Shown: positions 33,894-42,600 of the stretch, piece after piece
Numbering within the stretch: position 1 is the stretch's first letter
Layout: every line of letters begins with the position of its first letter
NCBI GenBank assembly: GCA_963745975.1
Contig: CAVUZJ010000003.1
Span: 1 to 64,000, forward strand
Direction of reading: 5' to 3'
Source of the DNA: JAKAWQ01 sp963745975
Lineage (GTDB): Bacteria > Pseudomonadota > Alphaproteobacteria > Acetobacterales > Acetobacteraceae
Length of the DNA: 64,000 bases
Notes under the pieces: model-generated
Database searches by the model: none
Told to the model about the DNA's origin: nothing
The model's input: only the letters and a program-made list of their open reading frames with translations
Program-made: the position numbers and the translations under genes

Positions 33894-35015
33894 TCAGCCG
33901 GATGTCTCGCGCTTGAAGAGCACGTCCTTGCCGCCTTCGAACCGATCGATATCGATCTCCATCGTCGCCGTGTTGCTCGTGAAGTCGAGCGGCAGGAGGC
34001 CGGGGAAGTGCCGGATCTCCAGGATCGCGGTGCGCAGGCTGGCACCCGTGACCGGCTTTCCTTCCGCCGCCACCTTGGCGATCGCCGTGAGCACCATGTT
34101 GGTCGCGTTGTAGTATTGCCGGCTGAAGAAGGCGAAGTCGGCGCCGGGGAATTCCTTGCGGAACGCGGCCGTCAGCGCGGCCGGCTGGTCGATGCGCATC
34201 TGCGTGTGATACCAGCCCTCGGCCGCCGGGTCGGCGATTGCCGCCGGATCGTTGAGGAAGGTCGTGCCCACGACGGGAACGGCGATGGCGAGCTCTTTCT
34301 TCTGGTCCGCGAGCTCCTTCGCACCCTGCGTGATCGTGACGAACATCACGTCGGGCTTGGCGGCGGCGAGCTTCAGGAGCGCCGGGCGGAAATCGGTCTC
34401 GCCGAACGGCACCGGCTCCTGAGCGGCGATCGTCCCGCCGAGAGCGCGAAACTCCTTGACGAAATCGTCGCGTCCGGCGATCCCCGCCGCGTCGTTCTCG
34501 TAGAGGATTGCCGCACGCTTCGCCTTGAGGCCGTCGAGCACGAAGTGCACGAGCACCCCGACCTCGCCGGCCTCCTGCGGGATTGCGTTGAAGAGATAAG
34601 GGGAAATGGTGCCGAGCCGGTCGGTCTGTGCGCCGGCATTGATGAGCAGCGTCTGGGTCCGTGTGGCCAAAGGCGCCATCGCCAGTGTCGGGCCGGAATA
34701 GCCGGTCAGGACGACCGGGACCTGATCGAGATTGACGAGCTTGTTGAACGACAGCACCGAGAGATCGGGCTTTGCCTGGTTGTCCTCGAAGAGCACCGCG
34801 ATCGGGCGGCCGCCGATGCCGCCCTTGTCGTTGGCCTGCTTCACGGCGAACTGGATGCCGCGCTGTTCCTCGGTGCCGATCTCCGCCGCCGGGCCGGTGA
34901 GCGGGAGGATCGCCCCGAGGCGGATGGGTGTTGCGGCGCGCGCGGCGATCGCCGGAAGGCCGGCGGCCAAGCCGGCGGAGAGGCCAAGGAAGGTGCGGCG
35001 GCGGCAAGGCTTCAT
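33894..35015 (-). CDS. Branched-chain amino acid-type periplasmic binding protein
   Basis: A 373-residue type I periplasmic-binding protein with a twin-arginine-like leader (CRRRTFLGLSAGLAAG) and cleavage after ARAA. The mature start IRLGAILPLTGPAAEIGTEEQRGIQFAVKQAND is typical of LivJ-like receptors; VLTGYSGPT and PYLFNAIPQEAGE line the ligand cleft in relatives. First gene of the liv operon. The ligand cannot be fixed; amides and aromatic acids are bound by some members. Confidence 0.9.
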   Translation of the reverse strand: MKPCRRRTFLGLSAGLAAGLPAIAARAATPIRLGAILPLTGPAAEIGTEEQRGIQFAVKQANDKGGIGGRPIAVLFEDNQAKPDLSVLSFNKLVNLDQVPVVLTGYSGPTLAMAPLATRTQTLLINAGAQTDRLGTISPYLFNAIPQEAGEVGVLVHFVLDGLKAKRAAILYENDAAGIAGRDDFVKEFRALGGTIAAQEPVPFGETDFRPALLKLAAAKPDVMFVTITQGAKELADQKKELAIAVPVVGTTFLNDPAAIADPAAEGWYHTQMRIDQPAALTAAFRKEFPGADFAFFSRQYYNATNMVLTAIAKVAAEGKPVTGASLRTAILEIRHFPGLLPLDFTSNTATMEIDIDRFEGGKDVLFKRETSG

Positions 35016-35096
35016 GGTTTCCCCCCTACGGTATCGCGTTCTGGTTTGCGGCGACGGTAGCGTGGCGGTGCGCTGCCGGGCAATGGGGCCGGCGGA

Positions 35097-36140
35097 TTAT
35101 TCTTCCGTCTGATCGCCCGTCTGATCCATGGGGCGCGCCTCGAGATGGCATGCCGCCCATTGCGTGCCGCCAACACCCACGCCAACTCCCACGCCAACCC
35201 CCACGGGGCGCAGCTTTGGCTCCTCCGTCCGGCAGCGCGCGAAGGCGTGCGGGCAGCGGGTGTGGAAGCGGCAGCCTGACGGCAGGCTGATCGGGCTCGG
35301 CACATCGCCCTTGAGGATCATTCGCCGGCGGGCGGCCGCCGGGTCCGGCACCGGCACCGCCGAAAGGAGCGCCTGCGTGTAGGGATGAAACGGGCGGGCG
35401 AAGAGGCTTTGCCGGTCCGCCGCCTCGACGATGCGGCCGAGATACATCACCGCGACGCGGTGCGTCAGGTGCTCGACGATCGCGAGGTCATGCGTGATGA
35501 AGAGGAGCGAAAGACCGAGCTCGTCCTGCAGATCGGCGAGCAAATTGACGATCTGCGCTTTCACCGAGACGTCGAGCGCGGAGACCGCTTCGTCGCAGAT
35601 GATCACCTCCGGCTCGGTTGCGAGCGCACGCGCGATTCCGATGCGCTGGCGCTGCCCGCCCGAGAATTCGTGAGGGAAGCGTCCGCCGGCATCCGCCGGC
35701 AGCCGCACCTTTTCCAGGAGCGAGGCAATTCGCGCCGAAAATTCGTCGCGCGTGCGGGCAAGGGAGAAGTTGGCGATGGGCTCGGCGAGAATCTCGCGCA
35801 CCCTGAGGCGCGGATTGAGGCTGCTGAAAGGGTCCTGGAAGACCACCTGCATCCGCCGCCGAAGCGGCCTCAACTTTTGGGCCGGCAGATTGTCGATCCG
35901 CATGCCGTCGAGCCGCACCTCGCCCGCGGTGGGCTTGATGAGGCCGAGGATCGCGCGGCCCACCGTCGATTTGCCGCAGCCCGATTCGCCGACCAGCGAG
36001 AGCGTCTCGCCGCGGCCGATCGCGAGGCTCACATCATCGACCGCGTGCACCTGCGCGGCCGGCTGGCCGGGATAGCGCCGCGGCAGGACAAAATATTTCT
36101 TGAGGCCCCTCACCTCGATCACGGGAGGTGCATCGCTCAT
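35097..36140 (-). CDS. Peptide-type ABC transporter ATPase DppF/OppF-like
   Basis: A 347-residue ATPase: Walker A GESGCGKST at 51-59, signature FSGGQRQR, Walker B EVIICDEAVSALD, then the oligopeptide C-terminal domain with cysteines in GCRFHTRCPHAFARC and AACHL. A Val-Gly run (313-325) lies between these cysteines. Starts by a 1-nt overlap (TGATG) with the upstream dppD-like gene. Last gene of the operon. Confidence 0.92.
   Translation of the reverse strand: MSDAPPVIEVRGLKKYFVLPRRYPGQPAAQVHAVDDVSLAIGRGETLSLVGESGCGKSTVGRAILGLIKPTAGEVRLDGMRIDNLPAQKLRPLRRRMQVVFQDPFSSLNPRLRVREILAEPIANFSLARTRDEFSARIASLLEKVRLPADAGGRFPHEFSGGQRQRIGIARALATEPEVIICDEAVSALDVSVKAQIVNLLADLQDELGLSLLFITHDLAIVEHLTHRVAVMYLGRIVEAADRQSLFARPFHPYTQALLSAVPVPDPAAARRRMILKGDVPSPISLPSGCRFHTRCPHAFARCRTEEPKLRPVGVGVGVGVGVGGTQWAACHLEARPMDQTGDQTEE
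35166..35204 (-). repeat. In-frame microsatellite coding a (Val-Gly) run
   Basis: Three near-identical 12-nt units (GTGGGNGTTGGC on the minus strand) plus a GGC encode six Val-Gly pairs and a Gly within the C-terminal domain of the DppF-like ATPase. Being a multiple of three, changes in unit number keep the frame, so length variation among strains is possible. Confidence 0.9.
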
Positions 36141-37120
36141 CACGCGGCTCCGGCGTGATGGCACGCAACCGCCTGCCCGGGAGCGCGCGAAAGCAGCGCG
36201 GGTGCTGAGCGGCGGCAGAGATCCGTGACGCGCCCGCAGCGCGGGGCGAAGGCGCAGCCCACGATCGGCTTGCGCAGATCCGGGACCTGGCCTGGGATTT
36301 CGACAAGCCGCGTCCGCCCCGGCGCGCCGCCGTCCATGCCGAGGCGCGGCACCGCGCCCAGGAGCCCTTGCGTATAGGGATGCAGCGGCTCGGCGAAAAT
36401 CGCCGTTGTCGGCCCCTCCTCCACCGTCCGCCCCGCATAGAGGACCGCGACCCGGCCCGCCATCTCGGCCACCACGCCGAGATCGTGCGTGATCAGCATG
36501 ATCGCCGCACCGATCCGCGCCTTGAGATCGCGCATCAGGTCGAGGATCTGCGCCTGGATGGTGACATCGAGCGCGGTCGTCGGCTCGTCGGCGATCAGGA
36601 GCTTCGGGTTGCAGGCGAGCGCCATCGCGATCATCACCCGCTGGCGCATGCCGCCCGAAAGCTGGTGGGGGTATTCGCCGATCCGCCGTTCCGGCTCCGG
36701 AATGCCCACCAGCGCCAGCATCTCGGCGGCGCGCGAGAGCGCCGCCCGGTTCCCGAGCCCCTGGTGCAGGGAGAGCGTCTCGCCGATCTGCCGCCCGACG
36801 GTGAGCACCGGGTTGAGGCTGCTCATCGGCTCCTGGAAGATCATGCTGATCTCGTTGCCGCGGATCTTCCGCATCTCGCCTTCCGGGAGCTTGAGAAGGT
36901 CGCGCCCCTCGAAGCGCACGGCGCCCGCGATCCGCGCCGGCGGCTCGGGCACCAGCCTCAGGATCGACATCGCCGTCACCGACTTGCCGCAGCCCGATTC
37001 GCCCACCACCGCCAGCGTCTCGCCCGCCTCGATCGAGAGCGACACGCCCTGGACCGCGCGCACCACGCCGTTGCCGGCGCGGAAGTGCGTCTGCAGCCGC
37101 TCGACCTCGAGCAGCGCCAC
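36140..37120 (-). CDS. Peptide-type ABC transporter ATPase DppD/OppD-like
   Basis: A 326-residue ATPase: Walker A GESGCGKSV at 40-48, IFQEPMSSLNPVLTVG, signature LSGGMRQRVMIAMAL, Walker B LLIADEPTTALD, and a C-terminal cysteine-bearing oligopeptide domain (VGCAFAPRCGRVTDLC). It pairs with the DppF-like ATPase to power a peptide, nickel or opine importer. Confidence 0.92.
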   Translation of the reverse strand: MALLEVERLQTHFRAGNGVVRAVQGVSLSIEAGETLAVVGESGCGKSVTAMSILRLVPEPPARIAGAVRFEGRDLLKLPEGEMRKIRGNEISMIFQEPMSSLNPVLTVGRQIGETLSLHQGLGNRAALSRAAEMLALVGIPEPERRIGEYPHQLSGGMRQRVMIAMALACNPKLLIADEPTTALDVTIQAQILDLMRDLKARIGAAIMLITHDLGVVAEMAGRVAVLYAGRTVEEGPTTAIFAEPLHPYTQGLLGAVPRLGMDGGAPGRTRLVEIPGQVPDLRKPIVGCAFAPRCGRVTDLCRRSAPALLSRAPGQAVACHHAGAA

Positions 37121-37147
37121 TACCGCCCCATATTCATCGGCCCATGC

Positions 37148-38047
37148 TCATTTGCGGGCACCGAGACGCGGATCGAGGGCGTCGCGCAAGCCATCGCCGA
37201 GGAGATTGACCGCGAGCACCGTCACCGAGAGGAAGAAGGCGGGGAAGAAGACGATGAACGGTTTCACCTGCCAGAGCGCGCGGCCCTCGGCCATGATGTT
37301 CCCCCAGCTCGGCACCACCGGCGGCGTTCCGGCGCCGATGAAGTCGAGGATCGCCTCGATGATCATTGCCGAGGCGCAGACATAGGTCGCCTGCACGATC
37401 ACCGGCGCCAGCGTGTTCGGCACGATATGCCGCCAGATCAGCCGCGGCGTGCGCGTCCCCGCCGCGATCGCCGCTTCGACGAAGGGCTGCTCGCGCAAGC
37501 CCAGCACCATGCCCCGCACCAGCCGCGCCACTTGCGGGACCTGCGAGATGGTGATCGCGATGATGACGTTGCCGACCGAGCCCTGCGTCAGCGCCATCAG
37601 CGCGATCGCGAGCAGGATCGCCGGAATCGCCATCACCCCGTCCATGATGCGCATCAGCACCGCATCCAGCGGGCGGACGAATCCGGAGACGAGGCCGATC
37701 GCCATTCCGCCCGCCGAGGCGAGTGCGGCCACCGCGAAGCCGACGACGAGGGAGACGCGCGCGCCGTAGAGCACGCGCGAATAGATGTCTCGCCCCAGCA
37801 TATCGGTGCCGAACCAATGACCGGCCGAGGGCCCGATCAGCATGTTCGCCGGATCGAGCGCCTCGGGATCGACCGTGCCGAGCCAGGGTGCGAAGATCGC
37901 GAGCAGCATCATCAGGCCAACGAGCGCGCCGCCGATCGCGATCGCGGGATAGCGCAGCACGAAGCCCACCACACGGCCGTGCGCCGCCGGCGGGGCCAGG
38001 ATCTCCGGCAGCGCCGCCGCTTCTTCCGCCAGCAGAAGCTCGCTCAC
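37148..38047 (-). CDS. Peptide-type ABC transporter permease DppC-like
   Basis: A 299-residue permease with an N-terminal cytoplasmic tail, six hydrophobic segments, WFGTDMLGRDIYSRVLYGARVSL after the first periplasmic loop and the EAA loop EAAIAAGTRTPRLIWRHIVPN. Starts with a 4-nt overlap with the dppB-like gene. Confidence 0.93.
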   Translation of the reverse strand: MSELLLAEEAAALPEILAPPAAHGRVVGFVLRYPAIAIGGALVGLMMLLAIFAPWLGTVDPEALDPANMLIGPSAGHWFGTDMLGRDIYSRVLYGARVSLVVGFAVAALASAGGMAIGLVSGFVRPLDAVLMRIMDGVMAIPAILLAIALMALTQGSVGNVIIAITISQVPQVARLVRGMVLGLREQPFVEAAIAAGTRTPRLIWRHIVPNTLAPVIVQATYVCASAMIIEAILDFIGAGTPPVVPSWGNIMAEGRALWQVKPFIVFFPAFFLSVTVLAVNLLGDGLRDALDPRLGARK

Positions 38048-38985
38048 AACCGGATCCTCGGGTCGAAGACGCTGTACAGCAGATCGACGATCAGGTTAAC
38101 GATCACGTAGGCGAAGCTGAACAGCAGCACCACGCCCTGGATCACCGGGTAGTCGCGCTCGAGGATCGCGTTCACGGTGAGCGTGCCGAGCCCCGGGATC
38201 GCGAACACGGTTTCCGTCACCACCGTTCCTCCGATCAGGAGTGCGACGCCGAGCCCGGCCACCGTCACCACCGGGTTGGCCGCGTTCTTGAGCGCGTGCA
38301 CGAAGAGCACGCCCCGCTGCGACACCCCTTTGGCGCGCGCGGTGCGCACGTAATCCTGCGCCAGCACCTCGAGCATCGCCGCGCGGGTGATCCGCGCCAG
38401 CAGCGCCACATAGATGGCGCCGAGCGCGAGCGATGGCAGGATCAGGCACTGGAGGAACGGCCAGAATCCTTGCGAGATAGGAACGAACCCCTGCACCGGC
38501 AGCAACCGCAGGCTGAGCCCGAACACATAGGCCAGCAGATAGGCGATCACGAACACCGGCACCGAGAAGCCGAGCACCGCGAAAACCATGACGGCGTGGT
38601 CGATCCAGGTCCCGTGCTTCCACGCCGCGATCACCCCGAGCGGGACCGCGACCGTGATCGCGATCAGCATGGTGAGGATCATCAGCGAGAGGGTGGGCTC
38701 GATATGCTGGGCGATCATCCGGGCCACCGGCTGGCCGGTGAACACCGAAGTGCCGAGATTGAAGTGCACCACCTGCCAGACCCAGTGCCCGAAGCGCACC
38801 AGGTACGGCTGGTTCAGCCCGAGCGAGGCGCGGATCTGGGCGATCTGCTGGGTCGTTGCCTGGTCGCCGGCGATGATCGCCGCCGGATCGCCGGGAGCGA
38901 GGTAGAGAAGGGAGAAGACCGTGATCGCGACGATCCCCATCACGGGGATCGTCGCCAGCACGCGGCGGACGATATAGAAGAGCAT
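38044..38985 (-). CDS. Peptide-type ABC transporter permease DppB-like
   Basis: A 313-residue permease starting MLFYIVRRVLATIPVMGIV, with LGLNQPYLVRFGHWVWQ in the long periplasmic loop and YVRTARAKGVSQRGVLFVHALKNA, the ATPase-contact loop. It begins 28 nt after the binding-protein stop and overlaps the dppC-like start. Confidence 0.93.
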   Translation of the reverse strand: MLFYIVRRVLATIPVMGIVAITVFSLLYLAPGDPAAIIAGDQATTQQIAQIRASLGLNQPYLVRFGHWVWQVVHFNLGTSVFTGQPVARMIAQHIEPTLSLMILTMLIAITVAVPLGVIAAWKHGTWIDHAVMVFAVLGFSVPVFVIAYLLAYVFGLSLRLLPVQGFVPISQGFWPFLQCLILPSLALGAIYVALLARITRAAMLEVLAQDYVRTARAKGVSQRGVLFVHALKNAANPVVTVAGLGVALLIGGTVVTETVFAIPGLGTLTVNAILERDYPVIQGVVLLFSFAYVIVNLIVDLLYSVFDPRIRL

Positions 38986-39013
38986 CGCCCCGCCGGTGCC
39001 CTACATCGGCTGC

Positions 39014-40615
39014 TCAGACGCGATGCACATTCCACGGATAGGGCGCGGCCCCGTCGATGATGCCGGCGAGCGTGCTCCGATAGGCGGTGCGGATGTAGAA
39101 CTGCCCGAGCGGCACCGTGGGGACGTCGTTGAATGCGAGCGCCTGCATCTTGGCCCCGATCGCCTGCCGCGCGGCCTCGGTCGGCGCGGAGAGCCAGTCG
39201 GCGTTCAGCGCCATCATCGCATCGCTCTTGTACCAGCCGAACCAGCCCTTGAGGCCCTGGCCGAGAATGATTGGATTGACGGCGGGATTGTAGAGCGAAA
39301 TTCCTTCCCACCAGGTGTGGAAGATCGTCCAGCCGCCCTGGTCGACGGGCTTCCTGCTCGCCCGCCGCTGCACCACCGTGCCCCAGTCGGTCTCGACGAG
39401 CTGGACATTGAGCCCGAGCTTTTTGAGCGTGGCATAGGTGATCTCGCCGAAGGGCTGGATCGAGGGGAAGTCGGTCGGGTTGATGATGACGATCTTCTCG
39501 CCGCCGTACTTGGCCGCCTCGATCAGCTTCTTCGCTGCCGCCAGATCCGGCGCCTTGGCCATCGGGTCGGGGTTGGGCGGAACGCCGTAGGTCGTGCCGA
39601 TCGGGAAGAAGGAGTGGCAGATCGTGAAGTTCTTGGGATCGTTCGCCGTCACCGCGCGCATGTACGACGACTGGTCGGTCGCCATCATCACCGCCTGGCG
39701 CATCAGCACATTGTCGAACGGCGGGAAGAGCTCGTTGAAGCGCAGGCACCCCATATAGCCGGTCGGGTTGCCCTGGCCGATCACCACGTCCTTGTTCGCC
39801 GCCAGCAGCGGAATCAGGTTCGGCAGGACGAGCTCCCACCAATCGACCTCGCCCGACTGCAGCGCCGCCACCGCCGTCCCGGGATCGGTGATGACGTGCC
39901 ACTCGATGCGGTCGAAATTCACCACCTTCCCGCCGGCGGCCCAGCTCGGCTTTTCCTGCCGCGGCACGTATCCCGCGAATTTGGAGAAGACCGCGCGGCT
40001 GCCCGAGACGTACTCTTTCGCCTCGAACACGCAGGGCCCGGAGCCGATCACCTGGTCGATGGTGATCGCCTTCGCCGCCGGCTGCGAGGCGATGTGCTCG
40101 GGCATGATGAAGGGAACGTTGGACGCCGGCTTGGCGAGCGCCGCATCGAGCAGCGGGAACGGCTTCTTGAGCCGGATCTCGAAGGATTTGTCGGCCCTCA
40201 CCACGTAGCTGTCCACGGCGGCGGCGAGATCCTCGCCGAACGGATCGACCGTGGCCCAGCGCTTGATGCTGGCGATGCAGTCCGCGGCGCGCACGGGGCT
40301 GCCGTCATGGAACTTGAGCCCGTCGCGCAAGGTGATGGTCCAGGTCCGCCCGTCGCTCGAAATCGTGTGCCCGGCGGCCATCTGCGGGTGCGGCATGAGA
40401 TGCTCGTCCACCGCATAAAGCGTGTCCCATACGTAATAGGCGTAGTTCTGCGTCACCGCCGCGGTGGTGGTGATCGGGTCGAAAAGCGTTAGATTCGCCT
40501 GCGGAACGAACTTCAGGACGCTCGGGGCGGCCGAGATCGCCGGGCGGGGCAAGGCGGCGGCCGCAGCCATCCCACCCGCCGCGCCCAAAAGGGTGCGCCG
40601 TTTCATCATCGCCAT
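39014..40615 (-). CDS. Peptide-type ABC transporter substrate-binding protein (family 5)
   Basis: A 533-residue DppA/OppA-type receptor with a signal peptide (MKRRTLLGAAGGMAAAAALP). Hallmarks are the early PQANLTLFDP strand, TWTITLRDGLKFHDGSPVRAADCIASIKRW, and GSGPCVFEAKEY. The start has several Met codons (1, 3 and 4); any is possible. First gene of the five-gene operon. The nature of the ligand is not readable; this subgroup includes receptors for peptides and glutathione. Confidence 0.92.
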   Translation of the reverse strand: MAMMKRRTLLGAAGGMAAAAALPRPAISAAPSVLKFVPQANLTLFDPITTTAAVTQNYAYYVWDTLYAVDEHLMPHPQMAAGHTISSDGRTWTITLRDGLKFHDGSPVRAADCIASIKRWATVDPFGEDLAAAVDSYVVRADKSFEIRLKKPFPLLDAALAKPASNVPFIMPEHIASQPAAKAITIDQVIGSGPCVFEAKEYVSGSRAVFSKFAGYVPRQEKPSWAAGGKVVNFDRIEWHVITDPGTAVAALQSGEVDWWELVLPNLIPLLAANKDVVIGQGNPTGYMGCLRFNELFPPFDNVLMRQAVMMATDQSSYMRAVTANDPKNFTICHSFFPIGTTYGVPPNPDPMAKAPDLAAAKKLIEAAKYGGEKIVIINPTDFPSIQPFGEITYATLKKLGLNVQLVETDWGTVVQRRASRKPVDQGGWTIFHTWWEGISLYNPAVNPIILGQGLKGWFGWYKSDAMMALNADWLSAPTEAARQAIGAKMQALAFNDVPTVPLGQFYIRTAYRSTLAGIIDGAAPYPWNVHRV

Positions 40616-40696
40616 CGCCTCCGTTGGAATTTTCGCTCTCCCAGGCTCACGGTAGGGGATGCCCCGGGACCCGGCAAGCGGGAAACGCCCCGGCTC

Positions 40697-41248
40697 TCAG
40701 GCCGCGAGTGGCGGCGCCATTCCCTCCGGGAGGGCCGCGCCGAAGGCGTTGAGCGTCATCGCGACCATCGTGTAGTAGCCGACCAGCCCGACCAGCTCGA
40801 CCATGCCACGCTCGCCGAAGCGGCCGAGCCCGCGGCGAAAGAGCGCCTCGTCGAGCCCGTGGGTGCGGCTGAGCGAGGCCGCCAGCGCATAGGTCAGCGC
40901 CTCGTCCTCGTCCGCGAACGCGGGTTCGGCGCGCGCGGCGATCGCGTCCGCCACCGCCGGCGCGAGCCCCGCCTTCTCGGCAAGCGGACGGTGCATGTAC
41001 CACTCGTATTGGGCGGTCGTCGCCCGCGCCGTGACCAGGATCGCCAGCTCCCGGAGCTTCGCGGGCAGGCTCGACTCGAACCGGAGGAACGCCCCCAGCC
41101 GCTGCGCCGGGTCGGCGAGGCCGGGGCTCTTCAGCCAGAACGGCACCGGCCCGCGCACGCCCCCGCGCGGCCCCGCCACCACCGCCTCATAGACCCGAAG
41201 CTGCTCGGCATCGAGCTTCTCCACCTCGATCGGCGCCAACCGGCTCAT
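40697..41248 (-). CDS. Carboxymuconolactone decarboxylase family protein
   Basis: A 183-residue protein with the all-helical CMD/AhpD fold: LGAFLRFESSLPAKLRELAILVTARATTAQYEWYMHRPLAEKAGL. The CxxC pair of redox-active AhpD-like members is absent, so a thiol peroxidase-type function is not expected. Role unknown. Divergent from cfa, separated by a 100-nt region with a duplicated 16-mer. Confidence 0.85.
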   Translation of the reverse strand: MSRLAPIEVEKLDAEQLRVYEAVVAGPRGGVRGPVPFWLKSPGLADPAQRLGAFLRFESSLPAKLRELAILVTARATTAQYEWYMHRPLAEKAGLAPAVADAIAARAEPAFADEDEALTYALAASLSRTHGLDEALFRRGLGRFGERGMVELVGLVGYYTMVAMTLNAFGAALPEGMAPPLAA

Positions 41249-41299
41249 CGCTTGCCCGTCCTCCCTACTCTCTCGGCCGCGCTCTGCTTAACATGGCCA

Positions 41300-41333
41300 G
41301 GGCTTTGCCAGGAGGCTGGGCTTTGCCAGGAGG
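41300..41333. repeat. Duplicated 16-mer in a divergent promoter region
   Basis: GGGCTTTGCCAGGAGG occurs at 41300-41315 and again at 41318-41333, an 18-nt period, directly before the cfa ribosome-binding site. It could be a tandem regulator site or a simple duplication. Confidence 0.6.
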
Positions 41334-41348
41334 GGTGAGCGGAGAAGG

Positions 41349-42566
41349 ATGGCCATGCTCGAACGCCTGCTCGCCGGCTTCATCCGCGAGGGCCGGCTCA
41401 CCGTGCTCACCGCCGGCGGCCGCCGGCTGACCTTCGGGGCGCCCGCGCCCGGGGTCACGGATGTCACCGTCCGCTTCCGCAGCCGCGCGAGCCTTGCCCG
41501 GGTGGCGCTCCGCCCCGCCGTCCATTTCGGCGAGGCCTATATGAACGGCGACCTCGTGCTCGAGAAAGGCGGGCTGGCCGATCTCTTCGAGCTCTGCGGG
41601 CGCAATCTCCGCAATCGCGGACCCGCGCGGCGCGGCCTGCTCCGGCGCGCCTTCCGCGAGATCGCCCACCGCCTCCAGCAGCACAACCCGATCCCCGTCG
41701 CGCGGCGCAACGTCGCCCACCACTACGACCTCTCCGAGACCCTATTCCGCCTGTTCCTCGATTCCGACCTCAACTATTCCTGTGCCTATTTCGCCACGCC
41801 CGATCTCTCGCTCGAGGAGGCGCAGCGCGCCAAGCAGCGCCGCATCGCGGCCAAGCTCCGCTTGCGCCCGGGCAACCGCGTGCTCGATATCGGCTGCGGC
41901 TGGGGCAGCCTCGCCCTGGCGCTCGCCGGCATGGAAGAGGTGAGCGTGCGCGGCATCACCCTCTCGGCCGAGCAGCACGCGCGCGCCGCGGCCCGCGCGG
42001 CCGCGTCCGGCCTTGCCGGGCGCGTGCGCTTCTCGCTCGCCGATTACCGCGAGGTCGAAGGGAGCTTCGACCGCATCGTTTCGGTCGGCATGTTCGAGCA
42101 CGTGGGCTCGCCGCACTACGGGCGCTTCTTCGAGACGATCGGCCGGCTCCTCGCGCCTGACGGCGTCGCCTTGATCCATTCGATCGGCCGCATGGACACG
42201 CCCGGCCTCACCGATGCCTGGACGCGAAAGTACATTTTTCCCGGCGGCTACATTCCTGCCCTTTCGGAGGTGCTGCCCGCGGTCGAGCGCGCCGGCCTCT
42301 GGGCAACCGATATCGAGATACTCCGGCTCCATTACGCCGAGACGCTCCGCCATTGGCGCGAGCGGTTCCTCGCGAAGAAGGCGGTGCTCCGCGACATCTA
42401 CGACGAGCGCTTCTGCCGCATGTGGGAATTCTATCTCGCCGGCAGCGAGATGGGATTCCGCCATGGCGGGCTGATGGTCTTCCAGCTTCAGCTCGCCCGT
42501 CGGATCGAGACGCTGCCGCTCACGCGCGATTACATCCGCGCCTCCGAATCCGCCCTTCCGGGCTGA
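41349..42566 (+). CDS. cfa: Cyclopropane-fatty-acyl-phospholipid synthase
   Basis: A 405-residue SAM-dependent enzyme acting on unsaturated phospholipid chains at the membrane. Motif I VLDIGCGWGS is at 178-187, preceded by NVAHHYDLSETLFRLFLDSDLNYSCAYF, and followed by SVGMFEHVG and KYIFPGGYIP, all signatures of the family. GGAGAAGG precedes ATG 41349; the Met two codons on (41355) is equally well spaced. It probably modifies membrane lipids under stress. Confidence 0.93.
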   Translation: MAMLERLLAGFIREGRLTVLTAGGRRLTFGAPAPGVTDVTVRFRSRASLARVALRPAVHFGEAYMNGDLVLEKGGLADLFELCGRNLRNRGPARRGLLRRAFREIAHRLQQHNPIPVARRNVAHHYDLSETLFRLFLDSDLNYSCAYFATPDLSLEEAQRAKQRRIAAKLRLRPGNRVLDIGCGWGSLALALAGMEEVSVRGITLSAEQHARAAARAAASGLAGRVRFSLADYREVEGSFDRIVSVGMFEHVGSPHYGRFFETIGRLLAPDGVALIHSIGRMDTPGLTDAWTRKYIFPGGYIPALSEVLPAVERAGLWATDIEILRLHYAETLRHWRERFLAKKAVLRDIYDERFCRMWEFYLAGSEMGFRHGGLMVFQLQLARRIETLPLTRDYIRASESALPG

Positions 42567-42600
42567 TCGAATCCTTGGCGCCCGAGGTCAGTGTCTGAAG

